From NCBI GenBank assembly GCA_028826165.1, contig JAPDFW010000081.1:104001-168000 (forward strand): DNA of 64,000 bases, in the 5' to 3' direction. The position numbers and the translations under genes are program-made. Numbering within the stretch: position 1 is the stretch's first letter; each line of letters opens with the position of its first letter. Shown piece after piece: positions 45,414 to 57,309 of this stretch. Source of the stretch: Anaeramoeba ignava. Its lineage: Eukaryota; Metamonada; Anaeramoebidae. The notes beneath the pieces were generated by a model that had not been told where the DNA came from, made no database searches, and saw nothing but the letters and a program-made list of their open reading frames with translations.

Positions 45414-47073
45414 ATGTCAGGGATTAAAGTAGTTTGTTTAGAAGGACCACATGGAGCTGGAAAGACTTCATTAACAGCACAATTTACAGAAGCTGGATTT
45501 TTAACTTTAGATGAAGCTTTTCTTGATCTTGAAAGTGATGCACTTCATCCTCAAACTTTAACAATGGAAGTTCATTGGTCTAGTTGTTGGTTTCAAAGAA
45601 TCTTAAAAATTGCTCATAAATTAAAAAAGTCTGAAGAAAGTAAAGATAAAAATATTGTTCTTGTTGCAGATCGTTCACCTTTTTCTGCAGTTTATTGTAA
45701 GAAAAATTGAAAAATAAAAATAAAAATAAAAATTATAATTATAATTAAAATAAAAATTCATTTATAAAATTAAAATTAAAATTAAAATTAAAATCGGATA
45801 AAAATTAAAATTATAATTAAAATTATAATTAATATTAAATTTAAAAAAATTAAAATTAAAATTAAAATTAAAATTAAAATTAAAAATTAAAATTAAAATT
45901 AAAATTAAAATTAAAATTAAAAATTAAAATTAAAATTAAAATTAAAATTAAAATTAAAATTAAAATTAAAATTAAAATTAAAATTAAAATTAAAATTAAA
46001 ATTAAAATTAAAATTAAAATTAAAATTAAAATTAAAATTAAAATTAAAATTAAAATTAAAATCGGATAAAAATAAAATTAAAAATTCAAATTAAAAATTC
46101 ATTTTAAAATTAAAATTAAAATTCATTCATAAAATTAAAATTCATTCATAAAATTAAAATTCATTCATAAAATTAAAATTCATTCATAAAATTAAAATTC
46201 ATTCATAAAATTAAAATTCATTCATAAAATTAAAATTCATTCATAAAATTAAAATTCATTCATAAAATTAAAATCGGATAAAAAATTAAAATTAAAATTA
46301 AAATTAAAATTATAATTATAATAAAAATTCATTTATAAAATTAAAATTAAAAATTAAAATTAAAATCGGATAAAATTAAAATTATAATTAAAATTATAAT
46401 TAATATTAAAATTATAAAATTAAAATTAAAAATTAAAATTAAAATCGGTTAAAATTAAAAATTATAATTAAAATTAAAATTAATATTAAAATTAAAAATA
46501 AAATTAAAATTAAAAATAAAATTAAAATTAAAATTAAAATTAAAATTAAAATTAAAATTAAAATTAAAATTAAAATTAAAATTAAAATTAAAATTAAAAT
46601 TAAAATTATAATTAAAATTCATTCATAAAATTAAAATTAAAATTATAATTAAAATTCATTCATAAAATTAAAATCGGATAAAAAATTAAAATTAAAATAT
46701 ATAAGACGCAAAAAATGGTTATTTACTTGAACCAGTAATAAAAGCACAAATCAAAGAATTAAGAGACCTTGCAAATATTTCAATTTATACAGTTTATATC
46801 AAAGTTGAAAAAGAAAAATTATGGGAAAGAATTCAAGAAAGATTAAAAGAAGAACCAGAAAGAAAGGCTTATAACGAAGATTCCCGAGATTGGTTCGAAA
46901 AAACTGTTGAATTTTATGATAATTTTCATTGGGATATTTCTATTGAAAATAATGAAGAAAGTATTTCAAAAGCAAAAGTTGCTTTAATAAAACTTTTAAC
47001 AAAAGAAACAATTTTAGAACAACAACCACAAGAAATCCAACAAAAAACACAATCAAATTCACTTAAAATTTGA
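45414..47073 (+). CDS. P-loop nucleoside/nucleotide-kinase-like protein
   Basis: Exons 45414-45696 and 46706-47073 (stop TGA) join in phase 1 for 216 aa. The start is MSGIKVVCLEGPHGAGKTSL, a P-loop (GPHGAGKTS). A lid/base region follows: FLDLESD, VADRSPFSAVYYAKNGYLLE across the join (DRSPF resembles the D-R-S/xFS motif of deoxynucleoside and thymidylate kinases), then VYIKVEKEKLWERIQERLKE (family LERI--R) and FHWDISIEN. The fold and motif order fit the dNK/TMPK group, but substrate is not decided. Intron 45697-46705 is an AT repeat of 1 kb. Confidence 0.7.
45697..46705 (+). repeat. Kinase-like gene intron: AAAATT repeat with ATCGGATAAAA blocks
   Basis: A 1009-bp intron, donor GTAAGA. It is mostly AAAATT hexamers, with a run of ATTCATTCATAAAATTAAA (46120-46265). 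ATCGG-containing blocks (AAAATCGGATAAAA) recur at about 45793, 46061, 46270, 46363, 46442 and 46671, the only G/C-containing part. This suggests local segmental duplication. Confidence 0.85.
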
Positions 47074-47330
47074 AACTTAAAATTTAAAATTTAAAATTTA
47101 AAATTTGAAACTTAAAACTTAAAATTTGAAACTTAAAATTTAAAACTTAAAATTTAAAACTTAATTTAAAACTTGAAATTTGAAACTTGAAATTTAAAAC
47201 TTGAAATTTAAAAATTAAAAATTAAAAAAGTGGATCAAAATGAATTAAAAAATTTTTTCATTATTTTTTCATTTTTTTTTTTCATTTTTTTTTTCATTTT
47301 TTTGAAATAAAAAATAATTCAAATTCAAAA

Positions 47331-48138
47331 ATGACTGAAGCTTTAAAAGTTGAATATTGTCCTCATTGTAGATTACCACCTGAATATTGTCAATATGGAC
47401 CTTGTTTTTCTAAATGTAAAGTGTGGCTTGCTGAAATACATCCTGAAATTTTAGAGTCAATTAAAAATATTCCTAAACAAACAAAAAAAACAGAAGAAAA
47501 AACAGAAAAAAAAACGAAAAACACTTCAAATCAAGAAACTAAACAAGTTGAAAATAAAAAACTCATTCCAAACGAAGAAAAAGAAAAAGAAAAAGGAAAT
47601 ACAGTTAAAAATTTAATTTAAAAAATTTAATTTAAAAATTTTATTTAAAAAATTTTATTTAAAAAGGATGGAAAAATTATAATTTCAAGATCTCGTCGAG
47701 GAGGAAAAAAATTTATTACAATTATTGAAGGATTAAGTCAATTTGGTTTGTTTTGATTTTTTTAATTGAATTTAATTTAAATTTCAAAAAAAGAAAAGAA
47801 AAAAATTTTTTTTTAACTCATTTCTTATTATTATTATTTTTAAAAAAATAATAGAAGTTGATTTAAAAAAAGCTACAAAATTATTTGCGAATAAATTTTC
47901 ATGTGGTTGCAATATTGAAAAAGATTCAGATGATACAGTGTGTATTCAAGGAGATGTTCATTTTTCTCTTCCTGATGTTCTTTTGAAAGAATTTAAAATA
48001 CCAAAAACACAAATCCATTTAAATGAACAAATAACAAAAGCAAAGAAAAAATCCAAAAAGAATAAAAATAATGTTCCAAAGCATAAACAAAACCGAAAAA
48101 AACCAACAAGAAAAGAAAGATTAGCATCAAATAACTAA
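47331..48138 (+). CDS. DENR: Density-regulated protein DENR (translation re-initiation)
   Basis: Acts with MCT-1 in 40S recycling and re-initiation. Exons 47331-47603, 47667-47745 and 47855-48138 join in phase for 211 aa (human 198). N-terminal Cys motif YCPHCRLPPEYCQYGPCFSKC (21 residues shown only as its Cys pattern C-x2-C-x6-C-x5-C-x3-C), then KVWLAEIHPEI. A Lys/Glu-rich linker leads to the SUI1 domain: IIISRSRRGGKKFITIIEGL, SQFEVDLKKATKLFANKFSC, GCNIEKDSDDTVCIQGD. The C-terminal tail is basic and longer than in animals. Confidence 0.93.
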
Positions 48139-48516
48139 AATTCATTTACAAAATTCATTTACAAAATTCATTTACAAAATTCATTTACAAAATTCATTTA
48201 CAAAATTAAAATTCATTTACAAAATTCATTTACAAAATTCAAATTCATTTACAAAATTAAAATTCAATTATAAAATTAAAATTAAAATTAAAATTAAAAT
48301 TAATTTACAAAATTAAAATTCAATTCAAATTCATTTACAAAATTAATTATAAAATTCATTTATAAAATTAAAATTCAAATTAAAATTCATTTATAAAATT
48401 TATTTTTAAAATTAAAATCAAAATAAAATCTAAAAAGAAATAATTGAACAGTTTTTCCTTTTTTTGTGTTTATTTTTTTTTTGTAATTTTTGTCTTTTGT
48501 AAAAAAACAAGAAAAG

Positions 48517-48547
<31 letters not shown>

Positions 48548-48569
48548 GAAAAAAAAGAAGAAAATCAAA
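48139..48569. repeat. Convergent spacer with an ATTCATTTACAAA repeat
   Basis: 3' flanks of DENR (+) and the giant membrane protein (-). 48139-48420 is an ATTCATTTACAAA and AAAATT repeat; 48500-48560 is an A/AAAAG run. No gene is seen. Confidence 0.7.
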
Positions 48570-51500
48570 TCACTTCTTTTTAACAGCAACTGTGTGTGTA
48601 ACGTTAACTGGAACAACACCAGTTCTAATAAAAGTGGAAGTTACTTGATGATGAACAATTTCTTCTGAATTTTGTTTTTTTGAATCCTCCCATTTTTCTT
48701 GTTCACGAATATGTTCCTGCATTTCAATTTCGCGTTCCATCCACATTTGTTTGTTTTGATGGAAACGGTCTGAATGATTTTGGGGAGAATTTTCATTATT
48801 AGTTTCAAGGGACGAATTAGGGGGAGCAACACCATCGAGATCATCCCAATTAGTTTCTGGATTAGAAGGAGGAGGAGGAGGATTGTTGGATCTTCTTTTG
48901 TGTCTCCAGATATAGAAGACGGTTGCGCCGACAGGAATGATTACAAGAAGAGAAAGTAAAAGAAGAGTATTGAAGGGGTTGTTGATGAAAGAAACGGAAT
49001 TTGATTCGGCAAGAACAGAGGAGTTGTTAGGATTCTCGAGAACAGTTCCGAGCTGGAGTGACGAGACGGCAACAGTGTATTGGACCTCGATGTCTTTGGT
49101 CTTGTCGAGATATGTGAAGGGATAGTCAACAGCAACTGGTTCTTGTGTAACCGCAAATGTTGTCCAGTCGATGAAAACTGGTTTGAGAACTTTGCGACGG
49201 AAAATATAAGTCGGTGTTGTTTGGGCTGTTAGTTCCAGTGTTGCTGAGGCGTGGAGTGTAATCGAGTGATCTTCTTTGTTTGTTTCTGAGGTGAGTGAAA
49301 TGGTGGTTGGTGTTCCTGGAGTGATGACGTAGGTAAACGGATTGGCGGTTGTTGTTGTGATTGGGACAGATGCTGACAGCGAATTGATTGTGTCGAATTC
49401 AAAGCTGGCTTGTGCCACGAATATGCGGTAATCGCCGTCGGGTGTGGCAATGATTTCTCCAGTTCCTTCGTAGCTCATTTCGGCGGTCATTGCGTAGGTG
49501 TCTCCAGGTGCTATGTCCATGTATGTTTTGATCATATAAGTGGTTCCGTTGTAAGTGGAAACCAAGATGGCGTCGAAAACTGTGTTGTAGAACTGGATGT
49601 TGGAAATGGATGGCGGGAAATAGAGATAGAAAGTCACATTGTAGGCAATGCTTGATCCCATGTTGACGATGGTGATATTGGAGGTGATTGTTCCAGCAAC
49701 GCCTTCCATAAGAACCTGACTTTCTAAAGGAAGTGAGGATGTCAATGAGCCGATTTCAGTAACCCAGAAGGTGATCAAGATGTTGGGTCCGAAAAGATCG
49801 AGATATCGCGGGCCTGTTGTTGATGTTTGTGGGTTGTTTTGGAAGTCGTTGTAGGTTAGAGTGGAGTTATAAGATGCGTAATTTTGGCCGTAATCGAGGT
49901 TTTTTGAATACCAAATGCATGCGAAGTAGAGATATGCCTGATCGGGTCCTGTTAAACGTTTGAGTGGGAATGTTTCGATCCAATCAAAATCAAATCCGAC
50001 TCGCATCACTCCATCAACAGGCAAGAAGAGTTGTGCATATATGGTTTGTGAAGCAGCATGATCCAAGTAGTTTAAGGCGGTAGAAAGACTTTGGTCTTGA
50101 ACAGAGAGTTGGCGCAGATTTTGGACTGCTGTAGCGTTGATGACTCCGTTGGTTTGATATTCCCAATTGCTGTCCATGTATTCGAACAACTTAATAGTTG
50201 ATGAATATCCACTTGTGAAGTATACATTCCCGTCTGCGTCAGGGAACCCAATCATCAGCGATGGGATTGAGAGATTGATGTGAAGATAAAGCAATGAGCC
50301 TAAATTGTGTGTGGCGTATTTTTCGCTGTTTTCGCCTTCTTGGTTGTATTTGTGTGGAGTGGAAGTGGTTTGTGTTGGATCGTTGTAGCAGGGGAGATAT
50401 TGGAAGTACTCGTTGTTTAAGGTCACGTTGAATTCGTGGAGCTTGCTGGTTACGTTTGCGTTTTCCTGGAATGTCTGATGTGATCTCCATAATGTAGTAA
50501 TATATTGCGTGATATCCATCCTTCACAGACGCAGCATTCAAACTGGCGCGATCGTAGAAACTAGTTGCAAATGAGGATGGATCGGGATGCGGATAGATAT
50601 TCATGTATCCCTCAAGTTCAGGAGGAACAATCACATCCATGAATTTGTATTCGGTGACATGCTGAACGTTTGTTGTCAATCGCTTCAAGAGATCGTTGGG
50701 ATTGATTGTGATGTTTTGGAAATCTTCGGAAACAATTGCGTCTTGATACAAGTCCCAGTCAAACCCTGCGTTGTTGATAAACTCGATTTTGGCAATTGTT
50801 TGTGTGCCTGCAGTCGGTTGAAGAATGGATACTGTTGATCCAATTCCAACTGTTACGCAGATGGTTGAATCAAAGAATCCGTAGCAGTTGGAATAAACAA
50901 GATCGCTATATTTGCGATCAATTTCAGGTGCGTCATAAAGCTCGAAAATCTGCATGATTCGAGAAAAGTTGTTGAGAATTGTGGATGCAGGAAGGGTTTC
51001 GAGATACAATGAGATGTGACTTGTTCGAGAGATGACTGAGCGACCGGGGTTACTTATAGAGATGTATGAATTGGGACCACCTGCAGGATTCCAATAAGTG
51101 AATGTTCCTCCCTCAAAGATCTGGGTGTTCAAACTTTCGTATGGTCGTCCAGAAAGTTGGCTCATTTTGAGAATAACATTGACAGTTTCCTTTGAGCCTC
51201 CTCGCAGATTCAATCCGAAATAGAGATAATCGCGCGGTGTTTCTGTGTAAACAACGTTGGGCACTTGCGAGGAAGTTATTGAATCATATTCACTGGCAAT
51301 TTCACATGAGAAATTGGTGAGTCGTGGATCGTTTGTGGTGAATGAGGGATCAATAGGAACAACATTAACTCTGTAAACATTTGAGAGATATGTTTTGCGT
51401 GTGATGCGATTTCCGACATTTAATCTCCAAGGATTGAACTTGCAAGTGTAATAGTTTTTGAGTGCTTCAGTGGTGAGGTTAAGACCCGATACTTGGGAAG

Positions 51501-54500
51501 TCACATTCTTAAGATATTGGAGTCGAATCCATCCGTAAGTGTATCCTGGAAGAGTAAGATCATCGCCATTAACTGATATGGAATGAGACTCGTCTTGACC
51601 CACAAGAACAGTGTCATCGCGATTTCCAAGATTGTCTGAGAACCACCCAGAATAAGGCAAAGTAAGAGGATTTGTGTTACTTGACGAATAAGTAATGGAA
51701 TACAAAAGACCCTTCCAAATCGGGAAAGAAAGAAGATTCTGAGGACGCAGAACAGGTTGGTCGATGTTGGGAAGAACGTTGTCCATGTGATATGGGAAAT
51801 CCTTTGCTAATGGCTGTTTGGTCGTAATCGGAATTTGTCATATCCCACATGTCTTGAGTAACGTATGAATCTGGATAGAAATTCTGCACATTAGGCGCGT
51901 AATTCCAGGTTGTTGTTAAGTTGTTTGTGCGTGCAGTCAGCATAGGAAGAGACAAACTTACGTTCTGACAGGAATCGTTCTGTGATTGATAGTCTTGCTC
52001 AGTGCACAACCGAAGATAATAAATGTCGGTTTGTTGTTGGGAATCTAACTGATCTCCAGAAAGATAGACGCTTCCATCAGTTGGTTCTGAATAGCACACA
52101 CCATATTGAGCAGAGGCGGTTTGTGAAACATAGTTATCAATAGAATCATCATTGATCAAAAGTGTGGAATTGATTGTTGAATCGTAGAATTTGGGCACGT
52201 ATTGCTCATACTTGTTAAATTCCCAGTAATTGTTGGATGAGCATACTGTCGGATCAAAGAATTTCGGGAAATTGTTTGTAAGCTTCATTTTCACAATAAC
52301 ACTCGCGTATTCGCTTGTTAACCAAATAAACTGTGGTTCACCTGAGGGTTGCGCAAGTTGGAAGGTTGTTGTGAGTAAGAAGCTCTTTGATGGAGGTGGT
52401 GAAGGAGACATCGAGACAAACATTGTCTGAATTGGCTGCACCCATCTCCTTCCGAAAATATCTGTCCATTCCAATCGAGTTGTTTGGCTGCAGGATGCCA
52501 TCATTCTGCTTGATGAAGAGGTGAGATATTGTTGAACAGGGATTGTCGAAGTTCCCAGTTGTGTCATACTTGTGAAAGACGAACTCGAAACAACCATTGA
52601 TGGTTCTTCTGTGGGATGCAATTCCATAATTCCGTAGACTGATCTATGCATTTTGAGTTCTTGCATATACACTCCAAAATTAACAAATGGTTGCAAATAT
52701 TCGTTGGGGTTCACGTATGATTCGTTTGAATAAGTTCCGCGATGCAGCACAAACTTGAATTTCATAGCGGGAAGAGAAAGATATGCTGTGCGAGAAATTG
52801 ATATTGATTTGGTGCTACTGAGTGTGTACTGCTCAAATGCTGGTGTGGTTGTGAGATTGTAGATCATGCCCCACACTTGCATATCCAAAGAAAGGACATC
52901 CGGACTTGTGATGTTCTCAATGTTGATCTGTATCTTGTTTATGCTTGAAATGTCTTGGTTGGTGATGTTCCCTCGCTTGAACATAATCACATACGTGAAA
53001 TTTTCTGTGTAGTATTGAACATCATAAATCGCCGCTTCATCACAAGAGAATGTGATTGCCTGTGTGTAGTTTGTTCCGGACCTAAACTGAACAGTATTAC
53101 TTAAATTGAGAACAATCATACCTCCTTTCTGTGTTGCATATCCATCCATTTCGGCAACAACTCCGTGAGCATACACAAACTGGATTTCTGGGTATTCAGC
53201 ATATGATCCATTCTCGTCAAAATACATAAGATCTGCGACAATTGTATCGTTGCTTGCGAAAGGCACCAAATAATGTGTGATTTCAACATCTTCTGAGTCG
53301 ACAAAATCTGTGTAAAATGTCTTGACCCGATCGCAATTCATCAATATCTCATTGGAATATTGGTTTGCACTCAATCCAGGATATTGAGTTGAATCGAAAA
53401 AATCCTGGAACCATCACCTCTGCAGCAGCATTGTTCAATCCAGGTGTGCAATTTCCTGTGGGAGAAGGATATCGGTCAATAGTGATGACTGTGTTGCTGT
53501 CTGTGATTCCTTCAGGAAGAGGAACAGTATCAGATTCGAAGAAGTATATATCATTTCGAACAAAGGTGAGGTTGGCTTTGGAATAGTTCTTTCCAGGAAC
53601 TGGGTTGCTGATATTCTCTACTGCTCCATAAAATTCAAGAGAGCCTTCGATTGTTGTTAAATCACAGAAAACAAGCAGTCTTTGTGTTGCGATATCGTAA
53701 TAGACATCTGCATCTGGAGCATAAGTTTGGCGAACAACAGTGCCAACAGATTCAATGTTTGTCTGATAAAATGCGTTTTCGATGTCCGAAAGTGAATATC
53801 CAAGAGAAGTGTTGTATTCCCAGAGATCTTTGTGGATTTTCACAGTTGTGTCCCAATCCACAGCAAGAATGGAGTGAGCACCTGCAAGGCTTGGATAGAA
53901 TAACAAGTCAAACTCTCCTTCAGAAGTAAACGGAAAGATGAATGGAGTGCCTGCACTTCCTGTTTGATAATAAGTCCAGTCAAGAACAATTTCATGTGTG
54001 ATTACTCCCTGTTGACTGCCATCGAGTAATGGAGAAATCAAAGGAACAAAAGCGTAATGCACAACATCTGTAGCAACTGTGTTTTCTTTGTTATTCATGT
54101 TGAGTGTGTTTTGCACGTAGTTTCCTGATCCTTGCAGCGGATATGTTGATGATGGAGAAGGATTACTATCTGTACGCAATACAGCTGCTGCTTTGGTATT
54201 GAAATACACACCGCCGATATTGTAGAATCGTGACTGATTGGAAGGAACATCAAAGTATTCATAAGAATTGTACAACATCATAAGTGAATAGAGTCCCTGA
54301 GTGACTAATGGGTCATACACATGGAAGGTGACTGTGAAATTCTGTGAAGAGATCGGCGCAATATCAGCAGAGCAATTAAGATAAATGGATCCATTCAATT
54401 TGGATGAAGGAAGACTTGTGTAATTGTATCCAAATTCGCACTCTTCAGGAATATCCACCCATTCAATACCTTTGACCAAGAATGTGTAGAAACGGAATCC

Positions 54501-56275
54501 TTCCAAAGTAGATGAGAACAAGTTTCGATAGTTCAAATCAATGGTCAAAGAAAACGATTCCAATGCGGGAATGCTGTATTCTGAGTCAGGAATGAAAACC
54601 TGGAGAATCACAGGACGTGCAAAAGCAAGATAGTACATATTGTACCACCATTGATATGAACTTGATGTGAGTGCTGGTGCTCCTATTGTCATCAGTATCT
54701 GGCCATGCCCATATTTCTTGTACATTTGCAAAACATAATTGTCACTTGGAACGTGTGGAACAGTTCTTAGCCAACCTTGTGAGTCTTTGTACATCAAACT
54801 TGTGCTAACAGGATCGATTCTTGTTAAAACCTGGATATCAGGATCAGGAGTTGGTACGCTAGGCATGTAGGCAAACAAGAACCCCATTTTGCTTACTGTT
54901 CCGTTTGAAGTTGCAAAGCAAAGAGTAGTATGCAAGAACTCCATTTCGTCATCTGTTTCTGTGGCTGTGCAATTTTGAACAAATACCGGATCTGTATACT
55001 GTGATATGTATCCGTAAGTTAAGTTGAAAGTGCCTGGCGAAAGAAGCCCAAGTAATTCAAGCAAATATGGTCCTTTTCCACTTGAAACCACGTATCCTCC
55101 ATTTTCAATATAAGTTTCAAGGTTTTGAAGCGTTGATGAGTTGAATCCACCTGCTGTTTGGTTTTCAGTTCCTGAAACAAGATCAGGGAACACAATCAAG
55201 CTGAATTGGTTCAATCTTCCCAAGTAGATATCATCAGGAGTGAGATATAAGAATTTGGTTGAGCCAATGTAAGGGTATCCCAAACTAATCCATTGAGCCT
55301 ATTAAATGCAACAAACCAATTAATTAATTAATTAAAAAATACAAATAAAAATAAAAATAAAAATAATTTACATAAGTTAAACACTGAGTATATTTGCCTA
55401 AATAAACCCTCAAACTGTCACAATAATAAGCTCCTTCATAAGCAAGATTCTGGGTATATCCATTAAACTAAAAAAAAATAGATTAAAAATTAAATTTGAA
55501 TTTGAATTAATGAAAATTGTTTTGCTTTATTTACCAATCCTTCATATCGGAAAACTGCCAGATCTCCATCAAAAATTGCTTTCGATTTGGAAATGTTTAA
55601 TGTGTCAACTACATCATAATAGATGAAATAATTCGCTTCATCAGATGGATTTGGCATACCAGATGTATCAATATTGATAATTGCTCCTTGATCAAATTCT
55701 ATTGTTTCCTTTATTTTTCAAAAATCCAAAAAAAAAAAAAAAAAGCGAAAAAAAAAAAGCGAAAAAATTTTTCGTAATTATTACTCAAAAAAAAATAAAA
55801 TTAATAATTTTATTAATTTTAACTTACATTATCAATAGTATGACTAAATGGATAAGGATAAAGAATAAAACGTGAATTATATTTAGAAATGCGCAGAAAA
55901 ACATATTCATAAGCTTGTCTATTTTAGGGGTGAAAAAAAAATTAAAGGAAAAAAAAATCGAATTAAAAAATTAAAAGGAAAAAAATATTTCTGAATTAAT
56001 TCTTACTGTATGCAACTGGAATTTTGCAACGGACCAAAGGGAATTATTGCTGGCTGCATTAATTGGTTGTCAGTTAAACCTTTTTGTGTTTTTTGTACGT
56101 GTTTGTGAGGAATATAATTGAATTTGTATTCATGTTTTTTAGGTTCTGGATTTTCAATTTGCTGTTCATATAATTTTTGATAATTCAATTCATTTAAAAC
56201 ATCTTCAATTTCCCCTCCAAGAGTCGATGAGAGGAAGAAAAGCACTAAAATCAAAGCTAAAATCTTGTTTCGCAT
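48570..56275 (-). CDS. Giant type I membrane protein, about 2450 aa, three frame breaks
   Basis: Exons 56007-56275, 55828-55918, 55535-55708, 55372-55467 and 48570-55298. The start MRNKILALILVLFFLSSTL is a signal peptide. The long ectodomain is Ser/Thr/Asn-rich with many N-x-S/T sites and beta-rich repeats. Near its N-terminus, IVFPDLVSG ... LETYIENGGYVVSSGKGP resembles a class I glutamine-amidotransferase-like fold (inference). Near the C-terminus is one membrane helix (LLLLSLLVIIPVGATVFYIW), a basic stop-transfer, a PPPPP run and a tail of about 100 residues. The last exon is read in four consecutive frames, shifting +1 at about 53397-53408, 51798-51808 and 50461-50470. Apart from these shifts there is no stop in 6.7 kb. 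The last exon is notably GC-richer than the neighbours. The four upstream introns are short and AT-rich. No named family recognised; cell-surface or adhesion role is a guess. Confidence 0.7.
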
Positions 56276-57309
56276 CTGCAAAAAAAAATTTGGAAAAACA
56301 AAAAAAAACAGAAAAAGTAATTAAAAAAAAAAGTAAAAATCACAAATAATTTTGAAGTAAAAAAAAAACAAAACAAAACAAAGTTGTGATAAAAAGAAAA
56401 GAAAAAATTAAAAGAAAAAAAATGAATTAATTTTGTTTGTTTTTTTTTTTTTAATTAAAAAATTTTTTTTTTTTTTAATTTTTTATAATTAAAATTTTTT
56501 AAAAAATTACTTAATTGTAAATTTAATTAATTTTGGTTTATTTAGTTTGTTTTAATTTATTTTAAATTAATAAATTTTTTTTAATTAGAAAAAGATCAAT
56601 AAAAAAAAAAGAAGAAAGAAAAATAAATTAATTAAAAAAAATTTAATTTAAAAATAAAAACAATTTTTTTGATTGTTATTTGAACTTTTTTTTTCTTTTA
56701 AAATAAATAAAATAAATTAAAAAAATATTTATTTATTAATAATCTTTTTCTTTTATTTGCTTTGTTGTTATTTTTATTTATTTATTTTAGTCTTCAATTT
56801 ATTTATTTAATTTTTTATCATTTTTCATTTATTAATTATTGACATTTTTTATTTAAAATAATATCGATCAATTGATCGGCTTGATAAGAATACAGTTTTA
56901 TTTTTAATTTATGGGATATTTATTTGATCGGAATTTTTCAATTTTTTTTTTTAAATTAAGAATTTTAAATTAAATTTTATTTTAAATTCGTTAATTCAGT
57001 TCTTTTTTTAAATTTTTTTTTTAATTAAAAAAACAAAAACAAAAAAAAAAGAAAATCCAAAAAATTTTTTCCACTTTTTTTTTTTTTAACCCAAAAACAA
57101 AAAACAAAAAACAAAAACAAAAACAAAAATTTCAATTTAATTTCAATTTAATTTCTTTACAAAGATCACTTTTTTCTCAATTAAATTTAAATTAATTTTA
57201 AATTGAAATTTAATTTTCTATTTTTTTGATCAAATTCGTTAAAATTAAGAAATTAAAATAAAAAACAAAAAAAAAGGAAAAAAGAAAAATTTCCTTTTTT
57301 AAAATTTAA
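56276..57309. other. AT-rich intergenic DNA, no gene seen
   Basis: Upstream flank of the giant membrane protein gene. Homopolymer A and T runs with a few mixed islands (for example around 56860-56900, ATCGATCAATTGATCGGCTT, containing an inverted GATC-rich repeat). No ORF, no recognisable RNA gene. Confidence 0.6.

Noticed and set aside
53397-53420. Very short (13-base) GT...AG intron at the first frame break of the giant gene
   Set aside because: It would restore frame, but it is below any intron size seen in the window and not AT-rich. An indel or frameshift is simpler.
56855-56905. tRNA or small RNA at the GATC-rich inverted repeat
   Set aside because: No cloverleaf or conserved box could be built. 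It is a short palindrome in AT-rich spacer.
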